Positions 1 through 12,008 of a stretch of DNA of 64,000 nt are shown here, in pieces. Where the stretch lies: contig OU612069.1 in the NCBI GenBank assembly GCA_914767715.1, positions 11,343,387-11,407,386 on the forward strand. Reading direction: 5' to 3'. Under the pieces are notes generated by a model. The model made no database searches, was not told the origin of the DNA, and saw nothing but the letters and a program-made list of their open reading frames with translations. Source of the stretch: Membranipora membranacea (taxonomy: Eukaryota > Bryozoa > Gymnolaemata > Cheilostomatida > Membraniporidae). The position numbers and the translations under genes were made by a program. How positions within the stretch are numbered: the stretch's first letter is position 1; every line of letters begins with the position of its first letter.

Positions 1-151
1 TAAAGAATTGCATACCCTCACATTTTAGCGTTTTAACCTAGAAGGAAAAGCATGAAAAAACAGATAAGATCGCTCATTGGAGCAGTTATTACAATCGCTA
101 TATCATTACTCTTACTACTTTACTATATTCTGAAGTATTGTATGCACCCAC

Positions 152-356
152 TTCTGACAGATAGCAGTAGTACAGACATCACACCACCAGTCTACGGGTC
201 TGTTACATCCATCAGTCTGACATTTATCTCCTGCTGTCGCTGCTGATGCTGACTTCTTCTTTTCAGCTTCCAGAGCAGCAGTAAGTAACTCAACTTCTTT
301 CTCTAGATCTGTCCTCATCATCAACTGCTCATCAATTTCATCCTGCATACCCATCT
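152..356 (-). CDS. B-box zinc-finger exon of a TRIM-like gene (partial, runs off left edge)
   Basis: The minus-strand exon runs from a TTTTACAG acceptor to a GTGGGT donor. It encodes an acidic, Glu/Lys-rich helical stretch of about 40 residues (EIDEQLM..., ELLTAALEAEKKK), then the start of a B-box: C-Q-T-D-G-C, then W-W-C-D-V-C and I-C. Cys spacing of this type binds zinc in TRIM-family proteins, which act as ubiquitin ligases or adaptors. The remaining His ligands would lie in an exon beyond position 1. The helical segment comes before the B-box, not only after it as in typical TRIMs, so the domain order is unusual or the gene is only TRIM-related. If the reading continues through the donor it stops at 115, so the splice is needed. 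No RING exon was recognised upstream. It resembles in domain type the gene at 54.8-61.1 kb. Confidence 0.55.
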
Positions 357-1783
357 CTGTAAAACAGGACGATCACATGAATTATGAAATGTTGGACCTA
401 TTTACATGAGCCATAAAGCGATGATCGGGTTGATGGGACACATGTCTAAGACTTCAGGGCAGGGCAGGTCAGGTCAGGGCAGACAGAGTTGCCCTCTCAA
501 GTGTTCAAGTTCTCGGATCCATGGTGCTGAAACCACTCCTTGATCTTGTCTGCTGAAACTGTTTATATCAGAGAGTCAGAGGTTGAGGGGAGGGGGGTCT
601 GTGTATCATTTTGGGTGTAAAAACATACAGTGGACCTCCTGTAACTTCTCGTTCTGCAAAGGTCCTGAATGGTCTGAAAGGGGTGCCAGTACCAAACCAG
701 GAATATCTGTTGGCCACCTGACCACCCATTGGGACACCTCTGACTGATTTGACGAAACTTGCTACAGCTACTCAGAGTTGTGATCCAACATCCAATTCAG
801 CTCCTTTTATTCCATGCCTGGCCCCTAACATTACATGTCCAACAACAGCCAGGGTTCTATAAAAAGTGACCTCAGTAGTTTCTAGTTCTTGTTAGCAATA
901 ATTTGAGCAATTAATGTTGATGAAACAAGATTGACAGGGAGAGGAAGAGGAACTCATTGATATTACATTTTACTTACTTGCTAATTGATGTCTAAACCTG
1001 CTTGACAAAATTGAAGGATATGGGTTTCTATGATGCCTTCCAACTGTGGTATAAAGCCAACAATGAATGCCAAGCTGCAGATGCAGAGACCCTGCTAATA
1101 ATGTGTTATGAATCACAAACAATAAAGTTTTAAACTGACCGACTAGTACAATGAATGAAAGCAAATTTAAGATATTTAAATCCTGTTTGATTTTAATTGC
1201 TCACATGTTTTATTGTCCTCTTGCAGCAGTTAGGAAATGGCAGCCAGCAAAACAAAATACCCTGGAGTATGCCAGTCAGGTCAGCTGCTGCTGTTTAACA
1301 AATAAATGGCCAACAATTTATTCAATGATGATTGTCTTGTTTTTGTTTAATGAATGTCCCAAAAACAATGCCTGAGGCCGGATTTTGGTGTGTGATAATA
1401 GGGTGCGATTTCAGTGAACAATTACCGCATGTTACTCTTTCCACTAACACGACAAGAGCTAATTTCAGTCGTGTAACAGAGAAAGCTGAATATTGTCCTT
1501 GTAAGCAATATCAAAGCTGAAACTTTCTAATCACATGATCGTTGAGATGGGATGGCGACACATGGGATTTATGTAAAGATCGCTGGATGTGCAAGATCTC
1601 AAGGAACAAGTGTGTTTAGCCCATTATGGTGTATATAATACTCCATGGAGTAGGAGTAAATATGATCTAGCTTATTTTACAGAACACTCAAATTAAACTA
1701 ACACAAAAGTTCTGCTACCTTTGGGATGGTAATCTCCTGTTCTGGTTTAAAACCGTCCTGACTATAAACAGGGGGTTGTTTGA
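357..1783. other. Non-coding stretch, no gene recognised
   Basis: Only short chance open frames are seen on both strands. A small direct repeat of GGGCAGGTCA type lies at about 455-484. Nothing else could be assigned. Confidence 0.4.
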
Positions 1784-3532
1784 GTGCCATTACTTTGACA
1801 CCTCTAATAACTTTATAAAAACCATCAAATTGATGGTATAGCTTAAACAAATTGCAGCAGTCCTGCTGTTATTGACAGAACAATACAATAATTATTTGCT
1901 CTGCGAGCACCCCACTAGGCTAGGTCTATAGCAGCGAGTTTGATTCAGTCTATATTTTATTAAAGCCCGAATGAGGTGCCAAAATTCAGCACAAACAGAA
2001 CAAAGGATTCACATTAAAAGGTTATATTCAGCGCTGATTTGAACTTTGACTCAATTCAGAATCCCTAATACCTTTAGAGGCAAAAATAGCCTTGCTTGCG
2101 TCATATTATGTTTTCTTTAAAGACAAATAGCATCAGCAGTGACAAATGTACGTAAAGTTTTATATTGAAATAAAAGCTCAGGTACGAATTATACTTTGAA
2201 TCTGCTCAATGAATGATTGAAATATTACGTGACTGATTTCCCTCTCACAATCCTCATGCATCATTCCCAACTTGCACTTGTTGGCTCTCAGAGTCCCAGG
2301 ATAAAGAGTACCTACCCCAGGTGATTTTTAAGTCTAGATTTGACTCCTCATATATAGGAGAAACATTATCAACCATATCAGTATTGGAAAATTACAATAA
2401 TGACGCCCCACTGTCGTACAAACAGCCAATGATGACATAATAATACTTTATTGAAAAGTTTGCGGCCCCCAGACCTTGTTGGTCACTGCAGAACATTACT
2501 AACAGAATAAATTTGATCACACCTAGTTATTAACAAGAGAAATGGTTGATTTTGCTATTCGATAGTATTTGGTTAATAAAATAGAATTAGCTGATAAAAA
2601 TGGCTAGCATCACCCTACAGGGAAATAATCGATACACTTTGTCGAAGCCCTGAAGCGACAACAAGTTCCTGCTCTCAACTACTGAAAACTAAGTTCGATG
2701 TACAGTAAACTAGGATATTTATGTATGTTTTCTTTGTGAATGCCCCAGTCAACAAGCTAAATGTTAATATAAGATTTCAGTCTACTAACAAATGATGCCT
2801 GATTGGGCAGATAAATTAATTGCACCTATTGAAGAAAAGGTTTATATTTTGATTAATTTGTAGCCCTGATTCAGACTGTGATTGTTAAACATGAATTTTT
2901 AAAACTGCCTAAAATCTGAAATAATTGAACTATGGCAGATTTTGAAAGAATAATATTATCAATCATGACATCACATAAAGGCACCATACTAAATAAAGAG
3001 CCAAATTTTGTTCTCTAATTGGAACTCTTTCAACTACACATAGGATATTTTACGCAGGGTCGTAGCTGAGAAATAATGGATAGGGGAGGCAACAATCCAT
3101 TAGGGTGTGAAATAACACCAGGTTGGGTACTGCAAGCTCCTCCTGAGCCCCTAGCCCCCAGCCCTCAAAACGTCTCTATGATATAAACAGCAAACTATGG
3201 AACTCCAAAATGATCTGATTCTGACTTAAAATACTCAATTATAGCATTTTTAGGCCACTCTATTCAGTAGCCTAGGGGAGGCAGAGCGTCCCTGCCTCCC
3301 CTAGCACTACAGACCTGTACTGAATATAATTTTGGCAGTGTTATTCATTATCAATTTACATGGCCCAAAAGGTTCCGCTGCAAAACCTAACATCTAGTTC
3401 TTAAAACTACCAAGAGAATTGACCAATATATAGCCTGGCAGCTAGTCCTGCAGATGTTATGCTATATGTTTTTACCGAACGAATTCATAGCACCTCTGGT
3501 CAAAATTTACGTATAATGTTGGAAATATCTAT
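1784..3532 (+). repeat. Large tandem repeat, unit 1 of 3
   Basis: This is the first of three diverged direct copies. Shared landmarks in order are: a GTGCCATTACTTTGAC-type start; CCATCAAATT at 1822, 3571 and 5494; a TATATAGGAGAAACA motif in units 1 and 2; an ATCGATACAC plus CCTGAAGCG block (2630, degraded at 4590, 6472); GATGCCTGAT at 2794, 4732 and 6624; and a closing CTGGCAGC...GGTCAAAA block. Divergence is moderate, with many substitutions and indels, so the duplication is old. No coding capacity is evident. The unit carries a short inverted-repeat element at 3054-3317. Confidence 0.75.
3054..3317. mobile_element. Short inverted-repeat element (MITE-like), CAGGGYCGTAG family, copy 1
   Basis: The element is a 264-bp insertion with imperfect terminal inverted repeats, GCAGGGTCGTAG at the left and CTACAGACCTG at the right. 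Inner GGGGAGGC/GCCTCCCC arms lie near each end. It is non-coding. TAC flanks both ends, and the empty site in tandem unit 3 has a single TAC. A 3-bp target duplication is therefore likely, though the family is unassigned. Confidence 0.65.
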
Positions 3533-5455
3533 GTGCCATTGCTTTGACGCCTCTTAGAGCTTTTTGCCAACCATCAAATTAATAGTATAGCTATAACATA
3601 TTGCAGCAGTCCCTCTGTAATTGGCAGAACAATACAAACATCATTTTTTCTGCAAGCGTCCGTCCCACTTGGTCTATATTGGTCTGAATTCAGTCTATAT
3701 TCTATTAAAGCATGATTGAGCTGCCAAAATTCAGCACAAACAAAAGAAAGGACTCGCTTTTGAAAGGTTATATTCAGCGCTGATTTGAACTTTGACTCAA
3801 TTAAGAATCCCAAATACTTTAAGAGGTAAAAATAGCCTTGTTTGCGTCATATTATGTTTTCTTTAAAAACAAATAGCATAACCAGTGACAAATGTACGTA
3901 AGGTTTTATATTGAAATAAGAGACCAAGTTCGATCTATACTTTGAATCTGCTCAATGAAGGATTGAAATATTATGTGACTGATTTCACTCTCACAAGCCT
4001 CATTCAATGTTCTCAACTTGCACTTGTTGGCTCTCAGGGTCCCAGGTCATAGAGTACCCAGAGTGATTGTTAAGTCTAGATTCGACTCCTCATATATAGG
4101 AGAAACACTATCAACCATATCAGTGTTGGAAAAATACAATAATGACCTCTCACTGTCGTACAAACAGCCAAAGATGACATATTAGTACTGCATTGACTAG
4201 TCTGAGCCCCTGAGACTTTTGCGCCCTGCCAGACGCCCTCCCCCAACCGGTAGACCAGTGGTTTTTATCAGACCAAGCCTGAGATCTTAAATAGACATTT
4301 GCATGGATGTGAGTTTGACACATTTTGCAGCTTGCTTTATAAAAAGTGCCTGTCTACCATGTTTGCCGCAAGATGTACATGCTTTTCTGCCTATAAGCAG
4401 GGAGTAATTTTGACATGACCTATTGCCACCTTGTTGGTCAATGCAGAAGTGTATAAACGTTATCAATTTGATCAGGAATAATTCTTCACAAGGGAGAGGG
4501 GCAATTTTTGATTTTGATAGTATTTGGTTAATAAATAGAAAGTTAGCTGATATAAATGGCTAGAAGCAACATACAAGGAACAATAATCGTAGCACATTAA
4601 TGAAGCACTGCAGCGGCACAAAGTTCCTGCTTTCAACTACCTGAAAGCTATGTTTGTTTCAAGTTAAGTAAGACCAATAATGTATGTTTGCTCTGCTACT
4701 GTCCCAGTCAAAAGCTTAATGTGAATAAAATGATGCCTGATCTGGCAGACAATTTAATTGCACCTACTAAACAAAAGGTTTATATTTTGATAAATTTATA
4801 GCCCTGATTCGGACTTTCACTATTAAACATAAATTCTTAAGGCTGTCTAAAAACATAAATAAGTGAATTATGACCTTAATCTTACCTGGCAGATTTTGAA
4901 AAAATAAAATTATCAATAAAGGCACCATACTTAATAAAGAGCCAAATTTTGTTCTCAAATTGGAACTCTTTCAAACTACACATAAGATATTTTACGCAGG
5001 GCCGTGGCTTAGAAATAATGGATAGGGGAGGCAACAATTCTTGAGGGTGTGAAGTAACACCAAGTTTGGTACTGCAAGCTCCTCCTGGGCCCCTAGTCCC
5101 CGGCCTCTAAAGGGTTTCAATGATGTAAACAGCAAATTAAAGTCCTAAATGAGCTGATTTTGACTTAAAATACTCAATTATAGCATTTTCAGAGCTTAGG
5201 CCACTCTATTCAGTATTCTAGGGAGGCAGAGCGTCCCTACCTTCCCCAGAACTGCAGGCCTGTATTGAATATAATTTCGGCAGTGTTATCCATCAGTCCG
5301 TTGCAAAACCTGACACCTATCTCTAAAGATTGCCGAAAGAATCGAGCAATATATAGTCTGGCAGCTGGTCCTGCAGTTGCTATGCAATCTTTTTACACCA
5401 AACGAATTGATGGCACTTATGGTCAAAAATTATGTATAGGGTTAGACATTGCTAT
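3533..5455 (+). repeat. Large tandem repeat, unit 2 of 3
   Basis: The second direct copy is about 1.92 kb, the longest of the three. It follows unit 1 in the same order and also holds the inverted-repeat element (4996-5262). Extra sequence around 4200-4440 has a rough counterpart in unit 3 (about 6090-6300) but not in unit 1. That suggests units 2 and 3 share one history there, or that unit 1 lost it. Confidence 0.75.
4996..5262. mobile_element. CAGGGYCGTAG-family MITE, copy 2
   Basis: This is the same element at the same relative position in tandem unit 2, about 267 bp. It was probably inherited through the duplication and not inserted independently. The right flank is TAT instead of TAC. 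Confidence 0.6.
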
Positions 5456-7105
5456 GTGCCATCGCTTTGATGCCTCAAAGAACTTTATGCCAACCATCAA
5501 ATTAATTGTATAGCTCAAACATATACAGAATATACAAAACCAAACAACAAGTATATGCTCTGCAAATGTCCCACTAGCTCTATAGCAGCGGGACTTGACT
5601 TCAGTCTATATTATTTTAAAGCCTGAATGAGCGAAAGAAATTCAGCGCAACCAAAGCAAAGGATCATTATATTTAAAGGATATATTCAGCGCTGATTTGA
5701 ACTTTGATTTTTGAACTTGATTATAGTCAGACACCCTAATACTTTGATGTTTGCTTTTTAAAAACAATTATATCATAACCAGTGACAATTGATGCAAAGT
5801 TTTATACTGTAACACGAGCCCAAGAACGATCTATTATTTGAACCTGCTCAATGAAGGATTGAAATATAACACGACTGATCACACTCAAACAAGCGTCATC
5901 CAATGTTCCAAACTTGCACTCGTTGCCTCTCAGGGTTCCAGGATATAGAGTACCCAGAACAATTGTTAAGTCGAGTAGCCACGCCACATATATAGACAAA
6001 ACTGGATCAAATATATCACAGTGAGAAAAAACATAAGAATGACACTTCCTGTTGTACAACCAGTCCAACATGATTTATCTTACCACTGCCTTGACTAATG
6101 GTTTTTGTACCAGACCTGATATCGTGAGGCCTCGAGGCTTGCTGGGGGGGCTTATTAGCCTCCAGCTGACCCCTAGCCTTCTCTGTGGCCGTTTGGGTGG
6201 ATGTATGTCATAATCTGGACCTTGCCTCGCATAAATTTGCCTGCCTATCAGGTTTGAGACAAATTGAAGTAAGCTTTCCTGCCTGTAAAGTAATTTTGGT
6301 GCCACCCACCGCCACCTTGTTGGTCATCGCAGAATTTTATAAAGATCATCAGCTAGATTGGACATGGTTATTCACAAGGGAAAGGGTGTATTTTGCTATC
6401 TGATAGTATTTGATTAAAAAATAAACAGCAAGCTGATATAAATGGCTAGCAGAACCCTACAGGGGAATAATCGATACACATTGTCGAAGCCCTGAAGCGG
6501 CACCAAGTTCCTGCTCTCAACTACTGAAATTATGTTCAATATGGGGTATTTATGTATGTTTTCTTTCTGACAGCCCCAGTTGAAAAACAAATGGGAATGT
6601 AAGATTTCAGTCTACTAACAAATGATGCCTGATTGGGCAGACAAATTAACTCCACCTACTGAACAAAAGGTTTATATTTTGATAAATTTGTAGCGCTGAT
6701 TCAGACTGTGGTTGTTCAACACGATTATTTCAGGCTGCCTATACACATAAATGAGTGAATCAATCACACATACCAGACTTTGAATAAATAATATCATCAA
6801 TCTTGACATAACATAAAGGTCCCCCCCCCGCACTAAATAAAGAGCCAAAGTTTGCTCTGAAATGGGCACCCTTTTAACCACAGGTAAAATATTTTACTGA
6901 ATATAATTTCGGCAGTTTTATTCATCATTCACATACATGTAGGAAGGGATCCCTAACTAAACTAACTTCTAACTTTGGGCAGCCGAAAGAAAGAATTGCG
7001 CAATATATAGTCTGGCAGCGAATCCTGCAGCTGTTATGCAATAATTTAACACCGAACAAATTCATAGCACTTCTGGTCAAAAGATTTGTTTAGTGTTAGA
7101 AATTG
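5456..7105 (+). repeat. Large tandem repeat, unit 3 of 3
   Basis: The third direct copy is about 1.65 kb. It matches units 1 and 2 across most landmarks but lacks the inverted-repeat element. At 6891-6905 the sequence reads straight from ATTTTAC into TGAATATAA, which is the uninterrupted form of the junction seen in the other two units. Confidence 0.75.
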
Positions 7106-8352
7106 TTCCCCCTGCTTATCTGTGAGGTGTTTTACAGCTAGTTCTGCGCACCCCAAATAAGCTACCACTTCTACAACCTTGACAACTGCAAAGGCTAATT
7201 TATGAAGTAATCTAATGTTGTACCAATGTCTCCCGACAATGAAGATGTATTTATTTTTAATATTGTAAATTTAATGTTTCACGATGTCCCTTGTTAGGTG
7301 TAAGGCACTACAGACTATTGTTGTTAGGTTAGCGCCCTAATCACAAACATTTTGGTCTTATTAATCATACCATGTGTTGAACACTAAGAGAACAAACACC
7401 TACCTATGATAAACTTAGGCTATAGTGTGGAGTGTCTCAGCGGCCCAAAAAAAAAATTAAAAAAAGGAGCTTTTGAGATAAGGCTATCCTCATGTGGAAG
7501 GGTACAAAGTCAAGAGTAACTTGGTGTGTTCGATTCTCATCACCCTGTCAGAGCATAGCTAAGGATCATCACCACAGTCATGCATCGATATTAAGGGGTG
7601 CTGTATTCGACTGAATAAAAACTATATTGTCCTCAAGCTTCAGCAAATACAAGGGCTGGCTGTGCAATTACCCCAGACAATATTTGGCAGCAGGACTGGA
7701 TTTCAGTCTAAATTCTATTGAAGTTGACTAATGATTGATATTACCAAAACAAAAGACTTATATCGTGTTTGATATGCAGTGCTCTATATACTTTGATTAT
7801 GAGACTGCCTAAATACACAACAAGAGAATTGTGACATTGAATGAATTTCCAGTGATTCAAAGTTGTACTAAGAGTCAGCGACAGCGTTACAAATAGACTG
7901 GTGACAAAAATCAAGAGCCGTGGAACGATCTGAAATAGGCACGTGTTCAAAAATATATGATTCAGAGTAGCAATTGAAAGAGGCCCCTATCCACAAAACA
8001 TGTTACTAGCTCCAGTCAGAGAGGTGTTGATACTGATAAGTATAGATGGATAAGAATGTATTCAAAGCAAAATTATTGTCAGTGACAGCCAAACTGAGTT
8101 ATAACTTCAGCACAAGAGTCAAGATACTATCTAATCTGGACACCCGCTTGGAGTGGAATGAAAAGTATAATGCTACTGAAAAGAAACTCGGCAGTTTTTT
8201 AAAAGCCCCAATTCACTAACCTGTGCTGACAAATTTATTTTGAATCTTTTGTTCACTACTGTGTAACACCGTTGGAAAGTGGAGCCACTGATAGTAGGAT
8301 TGCACCTGAAACGGAAGTAGTCAGTCTGTAGCGTTTTCTGGTTGGGGGGGGG
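7106..8352. other. Non-coding stretch
   Basis: AT-rich sequence between the tandem array and the 8.35-kb inverted-repeat element. It holds only short chance frames and poly-A/poly-G runs. No gene or repeat could be assigned. Confidence 0.35.
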
Positions 8353-8625
8353 GGGGACAAAGCTTGTCAACTCTTGCGAGCTAGCTATCGAGTAAAGGAT
8401 TTCCCCTCCTGAATTCGTAAAAAACTCTATTAAAAGTTGGAATAAATTGGATTAGAAAATGTAAGTCCCAATATGTATGAGATATAACGGTTGTCCCCCA
8501 AGGAAGACAGCTCTGCTTTTCCTATACAAATTGATAAATGTTATCAGGGAGTTATCTATGCAATTTGAAGAGAGGACAATCCTATGTCGATAGCTAGCTC
8601 GCAAGAGTTGACAAGCTCTGTCCCC
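8353..8625. mobile_element. 273-bp inverted-repeat element with 38-bp arms
   Basis: The arms at 8353-8390 and 8588-8625 are inverted copies matching at 37 of 38 positions. They begin GGGGACAAAGCTTGTCAA and include GCGAGCTAGCTATCG. The interior has no coding sequence. This is the structure of a MITE or foldback element. No target-site duplication is clear, since the left flank is a poly-G run. The arm shares the AAAGCTTGTCAA core with the motif seen at 8.64, 48.5, 59.9 and 63.4 kb. Confidence 0.7.
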
Positions 8626-8784
8626 TTCCACTGAAAAAAGCTTGTCAAGACAGGCTTAACCGGAACGTAGTTACAACACCTTCTCTTTGAAGAATTTCCT
8701 GTGTGCATTAATTCAATTCTTCAATGAACTTGTAGTGTATCGTTGGTTAAAATGTTGGCTAAAATCCCAATGGTTAGTCACTCA

Positions 8785-8988
8785 CCACATCGTGGCGGCG
8801 AAATAGTGTGCCTTAAGGGCGAGGTTGCAATGTCTGCGCCCATTTGCTCTCAGTTTGTAGGCAGGTCGGAGCACACCTGGGGGTTCAACAACTCCCAGTA
8901 GTCAGTGAACTGCAGTGGGATTCGAGCCCACGACCTTCAACACTTGTGTGCTGAAGTCCGGCGCTCTAACCACTGAGCCACCACCTAT
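8785..8988 (-). mobile_element. tRNA-derived SINE (family A), minus orientation
   Basis: Read on the minus strand, the head is tRNA-like, with an A box TGGCTCAGTGGTTAGAGC and a B box of GGGCTCGAATCC type, followed by a body shared with the copies at 42.86 and 44.09 kb. The body contains the TGTGCTCCGACCTGCCT block and a GCAGACATTGC stretch, and ends near a CGCCGCC motif. Pol III promoter boxes plus a shared non-tRNA body identify a SINE and not a working tRNA gene. Confidence 0.75.
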
Positions 8989-9739
8989 CATTAATAGAAA
9001 ATCGTGTAAATTCGACATTGAGCTTAGAATTCTACATGTGAGCATTGTGGTACATGGAGAGCCAAGTACTGATATCATTGGATTGAGGCCGTAGGGCTGC
9101 AGGCCTGCTGAGAGCTTGGACTAGTATACTGGACCGTTTTGAAGTATGATACACATTGCAGTACCCTACAATGAACCTATTTACCGCTGGGCGTTGCTGG
9201 GTGAATACTAACAGCGATAACAACAATAAAAAACAAAGCGAAATCTGTTGACACATTTATTTACAAATATAATACAAAACCCACATAAAACTATTACAAC
9301 AGTGTTCTTGCTCTTTAGCAAAGTGATAGATGCCAGCTATGACTAGGCTGAACATCATAGAAATATAAGGTGACCGTAAGTCACACGCCGGGACACCTGA
9401 TGGACATGATACAAAAGTTAACGAATTCGAGCTGATCTTGGCCTTCTCACAAACTGTTGATGGTCCGTATGACTAAAACATTACAACAAAAATTATATGA
9501 AAGGATCGCTAATCTGGATCGAAATTTTGAATTAATGTCGCTAAAAATAAACAAGCTATTATAACTTTAGCAGTGTTTTCCTGATTCGGTGTGTAAATTC
9601 CATACATAAAAGTAAAAAGAGATAAAACAACTTTCTGCCTATTCAAAATGTTTGAACATTGACTGGCAACACCGTTTCATATCGTGTTAATATGTATATC
9701 AGAATAAATTTACCAGGTTGATAGTATATAAAGATAGAT

Positions 9740-9843
9740 CTAGACAGGTTGAAGTTTGGCAGTCTCCATTTCTACAGCTTCAGAGTAATCAGGCAGACGA
9801 GGACCTCCAGCTGAGAAGGCCACAGCAGGTGCTCCTTCAGGTG
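9740..9843 (-). CDS. SLC6 last exon (cytoplasmic C-terminus)
   Basis: This exon starts after a TTTGTAG acceptor and keeps phase 1 from the previous exon. It encodes about 34 residues, including LPDYSEAVEME and a final LQPV followed by TAG. The acidic, Pro-rich tail is cytoplasmic in this family. A possible polyadenylation signal (AATAAA on the minus strand) lies near 9256-9261. Confidence 0.7.
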
Positions 9844-10277
9844 CTACAAACATAAGAAAGTGGTCAACATTATGAGTAAGAAATTTTCAAATCTGACTCA
9901 CTTCGGCATTTAAATTCAAGACACACCGAGCGGTTGTGGCATCAGCCGTTTACGCAACTTCACCAATGTTAGCATAACGATTGATCAGAGGGTGTGATCT
10001 CAGAGTGCAGCGAGGTGTTCTGAGGTTAAATTGTCAGCCTCAGGCGATCTCATTAAGATTGATGTTTATGTCAAAACAGATCGAAGTCAAGCTGCAATTG
10101 CAACTGATGTCTGTGTGGCAAAACCTCAAGGCTGTAGGAGCGGTTCAAAAGTGTTGCAAATAGTATTATATGCTCCTGCACTGTAATGCACCAAAACTTA
10201 GCATCAATATTTAGATCGAACCTCCCACTGCTTTGGTCAAAAAAATCTGATACATAACTCTGTTTTCATATACGTAC

Positions 10278-10431
10278 CTTTATAGTTATGAATTGATCCA
10301 TCATATCTGGCGAGCAGATCACTGGGTAGGAAGGTATTCTCCATGGTGGCGTCTGGGTTGATATCTCTCCTGTCGTCCTGAGGTCTCATCTGATGTGGCA
10401 GCAGCTTAGGTCGAATCAGATCCCTCAGATT
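10278..10431 (-). CDS. SLC6 C-terminal tail exon
   Basis: The exon has an acceptor ACTTAG and a donor GTACGT. It encodes a charged segment (LRDLIRPKLLPHQMRPQDD...) that follows TM12, as expected for the cytoplasmic tail. It enters in phase 0 and leaves in phase 1, matching both neighbours. Confidence 0.7.
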
Positions 10432-10772
10432 CTAAGTAACAAACAATCAAAAGGCAGTTGCGTTACAACTTCAGTTTGAACGAGTGATTTTATACTGAAA
10501 CTGGTCCAATTGGTAGATCAAACCTCAATCTTGACTTATATTGATTGTAAGCTACGCCTAAACTGTGTCAGGATAGCTGGTTGTAGCATTTCATTATCAA
10601 CCAGGGGAGAGTGATGGATAATGAAACGGTACTACCAGCTTTCCCGATGAAGTTTAAGCGCTTAAACTAACCATTATCTATAGATTTACTATTGTAATGC
10701 TTTGTTTGGAGCCATTTAACACTAAAACTGGTCATGTGACAGACATGTGACACTTTGTACTTAGATACATAC

Positions 10773-10929
10773 CAGATCTCCAGGTCTGAAGACGACTACT
10801 CTCAATACAAGATAGATAGCATATATCGGTACCCATATTATACTGATGCAGGCTAGCAACCAGCCTACAGATATAGCCCAGCTAGGAAAGTGGTAGATTT
10901 GATGAGCTGAAAACTTTATCGTCAACTGA
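10773..10929 (-). CDS. SLC6 exon, TM12
   Basis: The exon encodes the family's last membrane span, with the typical Y-x-x-P-x-W-A-x-x-x-G-W pattern (IYHFPSWAISVGWLLA) followed by a hydrophobic helix and the basic/Pro motif RPGDL. The acceptor is GTTTTAG and the donor GTATGT. It enters in phase 2 and leaves in phase 0. Confidence 0.82.
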
Positions 10930-11250
10930 CTAAAACAGAGAAAAAGAGAAGAAGATTGAAATAAATAAGTGTCACATAACCTATCAGGTGAAGGCCTCAA
11001 GGGCACCTGTTACAAACCACACTAGGCTATAGACAAAATTTAATGGCTTAGAAATATACACGTAAGGAAGAGGTCATGATGACATGTGTTCAAGGTGCAC
11101 TAGCGTCCTGTGAATTCTTATTAAGAGTTGTCCTCTCAAAAAAAGCGAAGGAATAACTCCGGCTATGCTATCAATCTTAAAGCTAGCTATAAGGAGCCAG
11201 ACACCATTGAATTTGGAACTTTGATGCAGCTGAATAGTTTATAATTTTAC

Positions 11251-11392
11251 CTGTAGCTTATGCAGTTCATCACAAATATTATCATGACAGTAAGAGGAGT
11301 AACCACCAGATACGCCCATTTCATCATAAAATTCAACCATTCAATCCTGAATCCGTACATCATCTCCAGATTGTCTATGAATCTGTCAACAC
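11251..11392 (-). CDS. SLC6 exon, TM10-TM11 region
   Basis: The exon begins with the family motif G-V-D-R-F-I-D-N-L-E-M-M-Y-G, as in the G-x-D/N-R-F-x-x-D-I/V-x-x-M-x-G block after TM10, then a hydrophobic helix (VVTPLTVMIIFVMN). It needs a phase 1 donor upstream. The nearest upstream exon (TM6) ends in phase 2, which shows that intervening exons are missing. Confidence 0.82.
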
Positions 11393-11399
11393 CTGTTGA

Positions 11400-12008
11400 G
11401 AAAAAAGATAATTCCCTCAATAAAATATTGCTGGTAAAATCTAAAAGCCAATCGATCGGATAGTTGAAAAGCTCACATGGGATTGGGGGAGGGTAGTTTA
11501 AGTGCCCTAACTTTGCCAGGGATGCTAATCATCCAACCGCATCCCCATCCCTATCCCTTGTGCCAACATTGGCAATCCAGGTAGAGTTTGGTCTCTTAAA
11601 CAAAGAGGGGACAATAATAAGACAAGAATGAAAATATTATCTGCCGATGAAAAAGCTTACATATATTCTAGTAATAGATTCAATCTCATTCAGTGAGTGG
11701 GAGGAACAGCGAATAAAATTTAATTTGATTAGCGACTGGTTCACAATGTTCCCATGTTGCAATTTCGGGAGTTATCGATCCATGGGAATAGCATTTAAAT
11801 CTACTTCCGCTTGTACCGAATAACATTTTTGATGCGCAATAATAGACCGCATTGAATCAGAAATAATCCAATTGGCCGGCCGGTCAGGAAACAAATAAAT
11901 GCATGGCAGTGGATAATGGCTTGTTTCCGGATGGCATTGCAGGTTAATATTGTTAGAAGTAGTTGAAGTTTTGATATAGATGAGATAAAAGCGAGGGTGA
12001 AAACCAAC
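11400..12008 (-). other. Region where SLC6 TM7-TM9 exons should be but are not
   Basis: The spacer between the TM6 and TM10 exons was read in all minus-strand frames. It contains no SGPGLAF-like, LD-S-like or FDYYA-like family motif and no long hydrophobic coding helices bounded by splice sites. Roughly 170-190 residues of the usual protein are therefore absent from the window. Confidence 0.6.

Noticed and set aside
9032-9256. Minus-strand frame with a hydrophobic start resembling a signal peptide
   Set aside because: Short, with no conserved motif and no neighbouring exon in phase. Chance is sufficient.
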